64,000 nt of DNA, from assembly GCA_023014335.1 (NCBI GenBank), contig JAECYW010000019.1:682001-746000 (forward strand), read 5' to 3'. Of this stretch, positions 25,234 through 36,176 are shown in pieces. The position numbers and the translations under genes are program-made. A model generated the notes under the pieces. That model saw only the letters and a program-made list of their open reading frames with translations, ran no database searches and was not told where the DNA came from. Numbering within the stretch: the first letter of the stretch is position 1; each line of letters starts with the position of its first letter. This DNA is from Galerina marginata. Its lineage: Eukaryota; Basidiomycota; Agaricomycetes; Agaricales; Galerinaceae.

Positions 25234-26165
25234 ATGAAGATCTCCAGCCTAATTGGTCTTTCTGTCCTTGCAAATAGTGTATCCGCTCATTGTAATTATT
25301 GTTTATCGCCCCCTTTAATGTCAACTGAATTTTCTCTTGACAGATATCTGGAACACCCTCATTGCCGGAAGTACGACGACTTCCGCGGCGGTACGCTTGC
25401 CCGTGAACAACTCTCCAGTTACGTCGGTTACGTCAAACGACGTTCGATGCAATGTGAATCCTGGCGCTGCCAGCCAAACCGTTTCAGTAGCTCCTGGAAG
25501 CACTGTTGGCTTCAAGCTTGACAATACGATATACCACCTAGGACCTGCTGCTATTTACCTTGGAAAAGCCCCTAGCACAGTAGCAAGCTGGGACGGCAGC
25601 GGTGCCAACTGGTTCAAGGTAACTAAAGACTCCCTCCCTCTTCATCTTATTTAATTTCTGAAACAATATTATCCTTAGATTGCTGAATGGGGTGCTACTT
25701 TCAACCCATTCACTTTTACAGACCTCAACGCCGGCCAGCTCACTACTACCATTCCTGCTTCTACACCACCTGGAGAGGTAAATAACCACTTCTTCTACTG
25801 TTAGCAGCTACTCAAAAGGTGAGGACGTTGTTCTATCAGTACCTAATTCGCATTGAGCAAGTCGGCCTCCACGTTGCGGGTGCTCCCCAATGGTACATCT
25901 CATGCGCTCAAATCAAAATCACTGGCAGCGGCACGGGTAATCCCTCGAAGGTTTCCATTCCTGGATATGTTTCTGCCAACGGTAAATGTTTTCTTATCTT
26001 CCTTTATAATAAATGTACTTACATTTTCTGCCGTAGATCCTGGCCTTACAGTCAACATTTATAATCCTGTACCAACTTCCTATACTGTAAGCATTTCTTT
26101 TAATTATCGCACTGAGGTGCTTATAATTATGGTAGGTCCCTGGACCGAAGGTCTGGAGAGGGTAA
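25234..26165 (+). CDS. AA9 lytic polysaccharide monooxygenase, secreted
   Basis: Copper enzymes of this family cleave cellulose or related beta-glucans oxidatively outside the cell. Exons are 25234-25291, 25344-25618, 25679-25777, 25840-25981, 26037-26086 and 26136-26165, giving 217 residues. An 18-residue signal peptide (MKISSLIGLSVLANSVSA) leaves His19 as the mature N-terminus (HYIWNTLIAG), the first histidine-brace ligand. The second His is residue 84 in TIYHLGPAAIYLGK. WFKIAEWG and the Q-x-Y pair in APQWYISCAQI (axial Tyr and its Gln) are present. The protein ends VPGPKVWRG without a CBM1 module. It lies tail to tail with the amylase gene. Substrate preference cannot be read from sequence by eye. 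Confidence 0.9.
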
Positions 26166-26352
26166 ATACAAGTCAAATTTTGTTAATAGTTTATGCACGG
26201 CTTTTCTCAAGTATGCAGTTTCGTCACTTCACCGCGATTTAAGTTGCTTCTCAGGGTTAGGACCGCAGAAGGTATTTATTCGTACATGCGCGGTAATGAA
26301 GTTCGGGGTTTTCGCCATTCCAGCCAGGGTTAATTCTTCAGTCGCTGTCTTG

Positions 26353-29005
26353 TTACCTCCATGAGGAAGTTAGAGTTTGCGTACCCGAGGCCGCCACAGA
26401 ACCCTGGCGGTTAGGGTCAGACTCCCAAACAACCTAAAAGAAAATAAGAACTTATTCCATCGGTCAGAAACCTATGAACATACACTGCCGTCCGTCTCCT
26501 TCCGAATGAACTTGTACTGGAATGTCGTACCTGCTGGTAGCGACACAGAGGCGCTCCAGACAGGGTACGTTGAAGCGGAAAGAGCAATCTAGGAATAGGG
26601 GTAATTCAAGTAATAGGAAAAATAATAATTTACAAACGCTTACGGCAGATGCGGGTGCCCAAGATCCCAACTGGGGAATACTTCCAGTGATGAAAATATT
26701 CTGTGGGTCATAAGCCTCCGGTTAAAATTACGAAATTGTGATAAAATACCTCTCCGAAGGTCGTTGTGGCTGTCTCTTGGAAATTTACGGTGACAGATTG
26801 TGTACCTCCACCACTATTTCCTGGGTTTGACCCAGTGCCGAGAGCTCCTGTGTGGATGGCGATTGCACCGCGAGCAGGTACGGTTGCAGTAAATGTCCCT
26901 CCCAATACCGTAAAGCTGTAAAATGGGGGACATGCCGGTGAGTGTGAGAGACAGGTACATATATGCACAGAGACGTACCCTGTTCCTGTGCAGGATCCAG
27001 AGGAAGGCTTTCCGCTGATCACATCGCAATACGAGCCAGGGGGTAATGAAGTTGTAAATGATGTACTCCATGCGAAGTCGGCGTTATTGATCGCCACGAA
27101 ACCAAGAGCGCCTGCGGTCATTACGGAGGGTCACAAGGAGGGACAATAATAGGCCTATAAAATACGAACCTCTTCCGAAGGCGATTTGTTCCGACTGAGG
27201 AGAAACCCAGTTTGTAATGGCTGATGTTCCAACATTGTTGCGGAAACCGACCATACCGCTTATCGCAACCAACCGATGTTGGCATAGCCAGCCACCTGAA
27301 CCGCCAGTATCTGAGCATACTCCGACTCCTGTGGGGGTCAAAGTTATACTTTGAATAATCACTAAACTGGTCAGAGGCTGTTGTACTTGCCACCGTTGGG
27401 AGCGCCGTCGTCCGTTGTAGAAAAAGAATAACTTGAAAGAACTGTTGGTGTCCCATAAGGGTGAGCAAGTGAAAAAATGGTCGCGGTAATATAAGTGTTG
27501 GAAGGCGATTTAAAGTTCAGCGAATTGCCATTCTATCTCGAAGTAAGTAAGCATTTACGCCAAAATTATTAAATTGACGAAGGCTTGCCCGCTCCGTGTC
27601 ATGATTAGCAACGAAGACATTCGCTTTGGACCCGGATACCCATCCTACGGCTGGACTAAGCCAGATAGCATAGGATAAAAAGCAAGAAACCGACCTTGAC
27701 TGTCTAGGTTCTGTAGACCTGAAATTCCTCCTCCTGAAAACGCGCTCTTTATGGCAGATGTATATCTAAACCTGTAAGAATGATTAAGAACGTCTAAAAA
27801 GCTAAATGATCTTCACAAACTCCTGAACGTCGCCTAAGGAGGGTTGTCAGCCATAAACGACTAGAATACGAGAAGGCTTGAATTTACCTATTCCAACGTA
27901 TTCCGATGGTTGAATTGGTTCTCCGGAGCCCCATATGACCTCTTGCGTGATATATAGTCCACCTGAAAGCCTACTTGTGATGTTGGCGAGATCAGTTGCG
28001 GCGATATCTAGAGCTCGTATAAGAGGAGTTGATAGGAGGGGTATATCTGCGCACGTTTCGCTGCGTCCAGTCGAAACCCATCAGCACCCAGTGATAATAA
28101 ATCGCTTCCAAATTGAGCCAAGCGTGCACGGACGTATTCCGTATCGGTGGCAAGGCTGAAAGAAAAAATATGAGCCCTATTTCAGAAGAAGCAGGATAGG
28201 CAACAAAAATAGCTCACTCAGCTAGATTTTCCAATTCACACGTCTGAACTTCGAGGCGATTGTCATAGTTGACGATGTCGTCGTCAGGCTCAAGGCCGCA
28301 GTGGTGGAAGTCCTGCGTCGGTAAATATTAGGTAGAGACAAGGGAATAGTGGTTACTAACCGTAAACTGGTAAATGCCAGGATAAACATAGTGTGTAAAA
28401 GAGCTTCCAGCCACGCCAATGCCAGAGTCGATTCCAGCCATGTGATTAAATATGGTATCTGTACAGTGGATAAATTAATAATAGAAACATAGAATATTTC
28501 TGAGCCTACTGACCTACTATGACTTTCACACCAGCCGTATGGCACGCTGACATCATACTATCGGATTTGCGTATCAGTTAACCATGTATAAATAGGCGCT
28601 GTCGGCGGGAAAAATAAGCGTTTACTTTTGGAATTGTGAACGACTGCCGCGCTTCGACGTCAGTGTGTAGGATACAGGCTGATAATCAGTCCACCACTGG
28701 GGTCCCGCAATATGCTCTTGGGCTGGGCTAACTAAATGGAATCGTGTCAGCTCTCCTCAGGCAGAAGCTAAGTGGGATATCCTATCACCTTGGACAAAAC
28801 CATAACCGGCGGGCCCGATAAAGTTGGTACATTCCGCAGCGATGCTATCCCAAGTCCATTGAAACATCTGGATGATCACAGACTTGGAACCGGATGGAAC
28901 GCGGGCATGCAAATCATTGGCTAGAATAGAACTCGAGAAGACCGGCGTGGACAAAGATGAGGGGAATAATCCCAAAATAAAAGAAGCAGCTCTGAAAGTG
29001 CGCAT
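26353..29005 (-). CDS. Alpha-amylase (GH13) with C-terminal CBM20 starch-binding module, secreted
   Basis: It hydrolyses alpha-1,4 bonds of starch outside the cell. The start at 29005 gives [19 protein letters not shown], a signal peptide, then [17 protein letters not shown] and GPAGYGFVQ. Further exons carry [28 protein letters not shown] (nucleophile Asp), YITQEVIWG (acid/base Glu) and [12 protein letters not shown] (third Asp), so the catalytic triad is complete. After the C-domain ([13 protein letters not shown]) and a short Gly/Ser linker comes CBM20: [54 protein letters not shown] and [11 protein letters not shown], ending with stop 26353-26355. Many short introns interrupt it. Only 187 bp separate its stop from the stop of the converging LPMO gene. 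Confidence 0.92.
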
Positions 29006-30145
29006 AACTGAGAATACGGGGGAGGCACGTCAGAGAGCCCGGTCAACATGAAGTGCTGAAAGGCGGAATATAAAGCAAAGATGGTGAGAGGATCTTGGGA
29101 TCCGGGCGAGAAAAAAATGGTGAGGACAAGAAGTATGTCGCAAGCAGTGTCATGCGGGCGGCGAACTGTCTTCGCAGTAGTGACGCAGAGAAGAACGACA
29201 AAGGACGGTGTCAAAGGGGCATGGATCACCATCCGATAATTTAAAGTGATCATTTGACACTGGACAGGTCAAATTCACCTTCAGAATGATCGGTCTGCAC
29301 GGCCAATAGACGCGATGTCGTAACCAAGAGCAGAAAAGATACCAATGTCGATATACGTCGTTCATGGTATGTGGAGGGCACTAGTAGAAACATGGGTTAT
29401 GGAAGAGAAAGTTGAAATGAGGCATAACGTTCTCGGAACGGAAAAGGACACGTGGTTCTTGCGCGCATGCTTGACTCCCATGATATTTTGGAAATAGAAT
29501 AAGTGTTGCAATGTGACCGTTAAAAAATGGAAACAACCATTCCGGGATGATTAGATGGATTTCAACAGGTTTCAACATCGTTCTCGGCGACTTGAGAGAG
29601 CGAAACGAGCCATGCAAAGACTTCAAGTTAGGCTTGGAGTCCCCACGAAGCTACTGTTGGACTGGCAGGGATCGATGAGACTGAGATCGGGTTGTTCGAA
29701 TTAACAACTTTTGGTCGGTGAAATGATTCTAGTTTTGTTTATAAGCGAAGAGTGTCCCAGGTAGTTTCGATGAATAGTTGTGAAGAAGGAGAAGGGCGTA
29801 TGTAAGGGCAAAAATTGAACTCGTTATGCCTTCCGGTAGTCCGGGCCGCGACGAGGAAATCCTCCTTCCTGCAAGAAAAAGAAAGTACCAGACACGGCAC
29901 ACTTAGAATACTTAAGGATCTACACTACATATCTTGAAGATTAACGGAAGCCAAACGGAAGCCCATAATCTAAAATGAGGTGCGGAGGAAAAGTTTCCGG
30001 CTTGGCTTTGGACGCATTGGAAGGTTTAAATTCAAACAGGCCACGCACTTGCGAAGATATCAAGACCGTTCCTTGGAAGAGAACTTGATTACTGGTTAAA
30101 GTGAAAATTATTACAGTTAGACAGACTTGTAATTTATTGTGCTCT
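29006..30145. other. Intergenic, amylase promoter region
   Basis: About 1.1 kb upstream of the amylase gene (minus strand) and downstream of the alcohol dehydrogenase stop. Short open frames here lack family resemblance. No gene assigned. Confidence 0.4.
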
Positions 30146-31962
30146 AGTTCTTAGCCGCGTCTCTAATATCCATCCTGCAGGAATGTTGCAGCCTTTCCAC
30201 AAAAGGAAAAGAAATTACTTACTTGAGAACATTTCTATACCGTACCGAATTATCTGCCAGACCCTTCAGGGCTTTTCCTGCGTCTTGCACTGCAATTCAT
30301 GGTAAGGACTTTCATTAAACCGTTGAAAGGATAAGCCTTACTGGGCAACATCTGAATATATGGCTTGACACCTTTCTTGACCGCAAGGTCGAGCATGGCA
30401 ATAACCTCTTTCTTGCTTCCGCTAGTTAATGTTAATGTTGGTCATTCAGTAAACTGAGTGACATTTAGTAAACCGCTTACATGTGGCTTCCCCCAAGAAG
30501 AGCGGCATTCCCCGATAAGTCTGTATGGGTTTAGTCAAAGAAAGGCGGTCTGAAGATCGAACATTGCCTCACCGAATGAATTGAGAGGTGGTAGCTTGTC
30601 GTTGGGAAGCGCGACCATAATAAAGCGGCCGTTAACAGTCAACGTTTTGAGCAGTTGTCCCAAAGGGATTCCCTGCGAGACGTCGGCAGTACACTGTTAC
30701 GACACTTAAACGTATGCATTAGAAGAAGATGGAAGTCCACGCACGATAATAAGATCAAGCTTTCCCTGCCATTCAGTAGAAAAGCCCTCTTCAGTGGTTA
30801 CAAAATGGTTGGCGCCTAGCTCAGTTGCATCTTTCTGAGATATAATATCCTGTTGAATGACTGAATGAAACAGACTTTCATAAATACTGACCTCCTTTTT
30901 GGGAGAGTGGGAAAAAACGACGACCTCTGAACCAAGAGCCCGACCAAATTGAATCGCAAGGTGGCTAGAATAATCGTGGTAAAGGTAGTTCAGAGTCAAC
31001 ATACAAACTTACCCAAGACCGCCAATTCCAACAACACCCACGCGTTTTCCTGGGCTGTAGAATACTTAGAATGTCATCGGAAAATGTAAAAAATGAGTAA
31101 ATTACCCAGCCCCATTGCGTACGAGAGGCGAGTAGACGGTGACGCCAGCACAGAGCAGAGGTGCAGCGTGTTCAAGAGCAAGTTCATTCGGAATACGGAA
31201 GACGAATCTTTCATGGGCACGAATAGCAGTCGAGTAACCCCCCCAAGCAATGTCCCCCTGCAATGTCCAAACGCTCGGATTAGGTGTACGAAAGTGCGGC
31301 TGTCATACTTACATTCGGATATTTGCTGTTATAAGTGTTAATCATTTTTGGACAACTACCGTAGACGTTAGTACTAGTAAACTCAGATACGTTTAGAGAC
31401 GCCAGACGTACTAGTTTTCGTTATCCGTTTTGCAGGGAACGCATTCAAAGCAAGAGCAAACTTGAGCGCTACATGGCTGGTCAGATGGAGAGATACTTCG
31501 ACATCCTACAAACGTACCCAACTCCAACTCTGTCCCCAATTTTGAATTCTGTAACTTTGGGGCCAACTTTTGCAACATGACCCGTGATTTCGTGCCCGGG
31601 GATGAGGGGCTAGTCGAGCGTTTCAGTTTGTTTGCAGAACGGGGACATAGAAAGAACCGCACCAGCATAACGTCGCCCCATCCACCAGTGGCGGTATGCA
31701 ACTGCAGGTAGGTTCGGTCAGTCGAAATCTTCAGATCAGGAATACTACTCACGTCAGAGCCGCAAACTCCACAATATTCAATCTTTACATCTATATCGTA
31801 GTCTCCCAACTTTTTCGGCTCGAAGTCGATAAGTTTAAGCTCTTCCCATTTCTTTGTGTCGTGTATCCTGTGTCATACATCTATGTTTTAGTTTGGCGAT
31901 GTTCATAGGGTTTGCGCGACTTACGCGTATCCTTTCCATTGCAAATCTTGGGTCTTCGACAT
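30146..31962 (-). CDS. NADP-dependent zinc alcohol dehydrogenase, cinnamyl-alcohol-dehydrogenase type
   Basis: Medium-chain dehydrogenases of this kind (yeast ADH6/ADH7 type) reduce aromatic and aliphatic aldehydes in the cytosol. The ATG at 31960-31962 gives [13 protein letters not shown], then [15 protein letters not shown] after an intron. [12 protein letters not shown] carries the first catalytic zinc ligand, and [17 protein letters not shown] has the four structural-zinc cysteines. [17 protein letters not shown] is the Rossmann glycine motif and is followed by [10 protein letters not shown]. The end reads [18 protein letters not shown], then MDIRDAAKN with stop 30146-30148. Around ten short introns were seen. 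Assignment to the CAD subgroup rests on the VCSC..C spacing and the FSHSPKK segment; the in vivo substrate is unknown. Confidence 0.88.
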
Positions 31963-32045
31963 GATGATCTTCTTGAGCGTAAGACAAAACCTAGAGCGTT
32001 GATGTGGAATTGCGAGCGACCCATCTTTATTGGAACGGCAATAGG

Positions 32046-32053
32046 TGACGTCA
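32046..32053. promoter_or_regulatory. CRE palindrome upstream of the alcohol dehydrogenase
   Basis: TGACGTCA, a perfect ATF/CREB-type site, lies 84 bp upstream of the ATG at 31962. It could bind a bZIP regulator; binding is inferred from the motif only. Confidence 0.35.
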
Positions 32054-32899
32054 TCGCGGAAGGTGGTTTGTCTCAGTGCAATCTCACCGCCAGATAGGCG
32101 ACGACGATAACCGGAATGACGACATGCAGTTTGCAAAATGGTTGGCGCTTTTCAAAAAATTAAAAAAAATTTACGACCTTCGTTGTGTAGTACGCAACGT
32201 TTGATTATAGAACCCAGTTTACGCCAACCATGCTCCACTCAGGCTCCTCGGTGTGGATTCAAAGCACATAAAACGCGAGATCGACCTCTTCAGGAAGTCT
32301 TGCGGCAACTCTCGACGTCAGTAGCGACGTCGTTCCCCTCCGGAGCGTTGTCTAAATTTGTCTCTTTGTCACCAAACATTGACAGAGAGGGTAATTTTCA
32401 AAACGCCTACCTTTTCGCAAATCAGGAACTCCCAACCTGGAACTCTGACGGCGCCTGCGATGATTTGATGTTACCTCCAAGTTGTATTTGAAGTGAAGCA
32501 AGCCCGAGAGACTGTCGGGCCAAAAGAGAACCAGACTCCCGAACGTAGCTTTTAGTAGTCTGTCGCCACATTCAAATAGGCGACCATCGTCTGCAGAAAC
32601 AACTCCCTAAAGTTTAGGGATGCAAGACAGAAAAATCTGATACTTACCATGCCGATAATTCTTCGACCAGAAAAATGCTTGCTGGGGTCGGAAATAAACG
32701 ACATGAAGCTACTCGACGAGCTTGAATATCTCAGGATCAGGCATCGGAGTCGCCAGTTGACAAGCAACTGCACTCTATAAAGATGGAGAAAATTCAGCGC
32801 ATGGCATCTGTGGAAAAGCGTGCATTGTGCGGTCGAAGGCAAGAGAAAGAAAAAGAGTGAATGAAGGAATACGAATAAAATTATTCAGTTCAAGAAATG
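32054..32899. other. Intergenic, no gene seen
   Basis: An open frame on the plus strand (32138-32491) and one on the minus strand (32552-32842, with a run of serines) show no domain or good splice context. I leave them unannotated. Confidence 0.35.
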
Positions 32900-33909
32900 T
32901 TACACGATCCAACAGCATCGATTTCCTACGTCTCGATCTCTCCTAGTGATATTCAAAGCACGGCGTAAGTCGGGACGAAAATTTGACAGTCTTGCTGCTC
33001 GAGAAGTCTGTGTTCGGGGAGCTTGTCCGGGCGCGGTCGCTACACCATCTCTAGAAAGGATCTCGGGGTATGTATCCTCTAGTTGGCCAACCTGAAACAT
33101 TATTAAAAGAATTCACAAAAAATATGTGATAGCTTGCACCATGTTGGTATAGTCTGCGAATTGAGTGCGTAGAAGTTTCCAACGATCAATGATAGCTTGT
33201 TGCCTTAGTGAAGAATCATCAAAAGCAACTGTCGATTGTCCTTTTCGGTGTACGTCTGTCTCGACTTTTATCCAGTCCCACCATTGAGCTAGGGCGGATG
33301 CCTGGCTGCCAAAGTCTGCCAAAATATCAACACCCCGCCTGAGCTCCTCTATCGAGCGATTCGCCGCATCTGCTTGAGCTCGGGTTCTGAATCGAGGAAC
33401 AGTTGGGGTACTTTGCAGTGTTGAATTAAATTTGTCGGTAAGCTTTGTGGGCATCAGTTGGATCGAAATAGCAAGATTCTCGAGTTACACACAGCGTAAA
33501 CTTTCGTTCTAACATCTCTGAAGGCCTGAAACGCCTCTTTTCCTTCCGCATAGGCCTGATCAGCTAGTTCCAGGGTTCCGATCAAATATTCCGCCCGTTC
33601 GTTAGGAGTAGTTGATGCTACAAGGCCGGCCAAAGAAATGATATCCTCGGTTGCAGTAAATCCGCGTTGGGCAGCTCCAACTCCTAGCTTGATAGCCTGA
33701 ACATACTCCATAGCTTGAGCGGCAATGTCATTTGCGAATTGCGAGTTGCTACTGATAATGAATGAACGCGAACAGAACAAAAGTGATAAGGCGTACCTGT
33801 GCCGAAGTTCTATCACAGGCGCTAGAAGCGCCAATGATCTACGCGTAGTTTCTGAGAAAGCTTGAAAATCAAAGGCGCCTGGTGTTCCCAAAATGACATA
33901 AATAGACAT
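32900..33909 (-). CDS. Helical 'WW' family protein with C-terminal CaaX-like tail (member C)
   Basis: Exons on the minus strand are 33909-33797, 33751-33493, 33442-33140 and 33091-32900, giving about 288 residues. The N-terminus reads MSIYVILGTPGAFDFQAF; the second exon is a long helix region (YVQAIKLGVGAAQRGF, ERAEYLIGTLELADQAYAEG, FRDVRTKVYA). The third exon has IEELRRGVDILADFGSQ, AQWWDWIKVET and IDRWKLLRTQFADYTNM. The last exon is Arg-rich and ends RRDRDVGNRCCWIV; the final four residues, CWIV, fit a CaaX prenylation box preceded by a second Cys and a basic stretch. The gene is a diverged paralogue of the plus-strand genes at 34678, 36177, 40516 and 42007, transcribed away from them. The function is unknown. 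Confidence 0.8.
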
Positions 33910-34677
33910 GATGAGACAATCGATGTGGCTTAAGACGATGTCCTGACACTGTACGATATGTTGCGTTTGTAAAGTCGAAAGGGAGGAATCGAAAAGCTAA
34001 TGGCAACCTAGAAGAGACACCTAACATGAGGCTTCCAGCCCGGCGACCACGAGGGCTGAGATAACATAGGCATCTCGAACTCGAAAAGAAGATGCCTGTT
34101 CGTCATACAACAATACGCATGCAGGTGAAAGTTTTCATATCCGAGAGACGAAAATAGATGAAGCAGCCTGTTGGCTAGCACGCGTTGTGCAACTTTTGAG
34201 TCACAGCACAAAAAGACGAATCTGACATGGTCCTGGGGTAGCGCCTGTACATGTTGAACAATATGGTGCGAAGGAAAGGAGCAAAGTAAAAGGCTAGCTA
34301 AATATTTTGACTCCGATTCATAGGAATTAGAACTCCGGAACGCGTAGACAACGACGGCGTTGGATATCCATTTCAGTTGGCTAACACTTTCATTTCAGAG
34401 AATCATCACAACAGAACATCTGCTTCAAATTGTAACGTCAGGACATGTGCAACAAAACGCGATACTGGCATGCTTCAGAGTCACAGATAGGAAAGGGTTC
34501 CGAGCCGGCAGTGCCATGCCAATGTGCCACCGTACGCGTATTCACCTAACCTGCGAGAGGGAGCAAAGCCCAAAATCACTCGGACCCGTACTGTGTTTCC
34601 TAGCCCTTGTTGAAATCCTGGTCTGATAGCTTCTTTGCCAGAAATTCGTATTACTAGTACCTCTAGCAAAGTTTTAC
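33910..34677. other. Divergent intergenic region between family members C and A1
   Basis: It contains the promoters of the minus-strand gene ending here and of the plus-strand gene at 34678. The right part (about 34440-34677) is repeated at about 40243-40515, upstream of the second copy. Confidence 0.5.
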
Positions 34678-35809
34678 ATGACAGGCACTGAAATTCAAGT
34701 TATTCTGGAGGCTCCACCGACACCAAACCTCAAGCAGCTAGCTGACTCAACCTTTTTGGCGTTCAAAATTCTGCGCCCTTGGTGCGAACTTGAATCCGAT
34801 TATTCGTACGCATCTTCCCTTCATACTTTGGTCTTTCGTGTCACTGAGAACGTTTAGGTCGAAGGCCTTGAATTCTATCAAGTGTCAGGCCCAGGCTTAT
34901 GTCAGGGCCATCGACTTCAGTATTATAGCCGCACAGCATGGGTTCAACATTGCCGAGGAAGTGCTGAATTTTGCGGGCCTCATTGACGAAGGAACTGAAG
35001 TAGATCGTCAAGAATACCTCATCGGCATGCTAGACATTGCGCGCCGAGGCGAACAGAACGCCGTGCGCTCACACAATAGCTTCAGGGATGTTCGTGTCAA
35101 GGTGTTCAAGGTTTGTTACGACTGTTCCAACTTCCAGGTCTAAAATTTATAGTACCATCACAACAGCTTATTCAAGATGCTACCGAGGAACAAACTAGAC
35201 GTGAGTAAATTTATCAAGTACTACAATGTGACTCTAATTCAAAATATCGGCAGTCGGGAAAATGAGTGAATTAGATGACCTGAAAGAAGGCATCTTGGTC
35301 CTCGAGAACTTCTCCAGATGCCTCTCATTTTACACCTCTTGGTGGAATTTGATGAAAATGACTCATACAAGCAACAATGATCGTCTTGGTACAGTCGTAG
35401 TCAAGTATAACGCGCTCCGTTGCCGTGATGTTGTTGACAAATGGAGGGATGTGAGGAGGCAATACGTCGACTACACCGATAAGGTTCGCAAACATTCTAG
35501 AGTTATCTCAGCCCAGACTCAGTTAACTATCATAGATCAAGGCCATCCAGGATGCTGACCCTCAATTCGCGAAACTTCTGGCAGAAGCTCGTGTTGATGA
35601 TCCTGATGATCGGCTTCAAGAATTCACCGAATCGTCTGTACTCCCTGTCGTTCAGGAAAATAATATGTGTGTGATATCCTTTATTCTATAATTATGGAGC
35701 TGCTTCGTTGAAGTCCTACAGTACGTTTGTTTCTAGATCCCGTCCGCAGGACTACAAACCTCGTCGCAAAAGGGACTTCCTTCTGCGTGTCGCACATCGC
35801 TTCTGGTAG
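34678..35809 (+). CDS. Helical 'WW' family protein A1
   Basis: Exons are 34678-34805, 34858-35110, 35167-35200, 35254-35483, 35536-35666 and 35737-35809, 282 residues. MTGTEIQVILEAPPTPNLK opens the protein. Helical segments follow: AQAYVRAIDFSIIAAQHGF, RQEYLIGMLDIARRGEQNA and SFRDVRVKVFK. After a short linker come ELDDLKEGILVLENF, FYTSWWNLMKMTH and VVDKWRDVRRQYVDYTDK, then QDADPQFAKLLAEARVDD. The last exon reads SRPQDYKPRRKRDFLLRVAH and ends FW. That exon matches the first part of the linker exon of the GTPase fusion at 43157, so this protein looks like a GTPase-less derivative with a basic/aromatic tail. No signal peptide or membrane segment is seen. The function is unknown. Confidence 0.8.
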
Positions 35810-36176
35810 AGGGATTACTCCAGGAGTTGTGTCAGTTCCGCACGCTTGTCTGTCACAATTGTCGTCATCCTCATTTCACACATCACCACATCACCGCACT
35901 GTTGCTTATCATTCGGCTCGTCCATTAAAATCTATATCGTTTGAACTACATTCCCCCTCTCCCAACATGATTTCGAAGTTAGCGGAGCAACATCTGCTGA
36001 TGACATCTAGGCGCCGTCTCTTGAATGAAATGCGCATCCTTTTCGCCTTCCGGCAGCATGTCAGGCCTGACAGATCCTTGCAATCAACATCAAGGTAGAC
36101 ATGAGGCTGCCTGTTGAAAGGAAAATAGCCGTCTTGCGTTCTCTTTGCTCAGTTTCTCTGCCTTGATACTCCGCCC
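35810..36176. other. Gap between A1 and B1
   Basis: 367 bp holding the 3' flank of A1 and the promoter of B1; conserved in the second copy (41634-42006). No separate gene. Confidence 0.5.
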
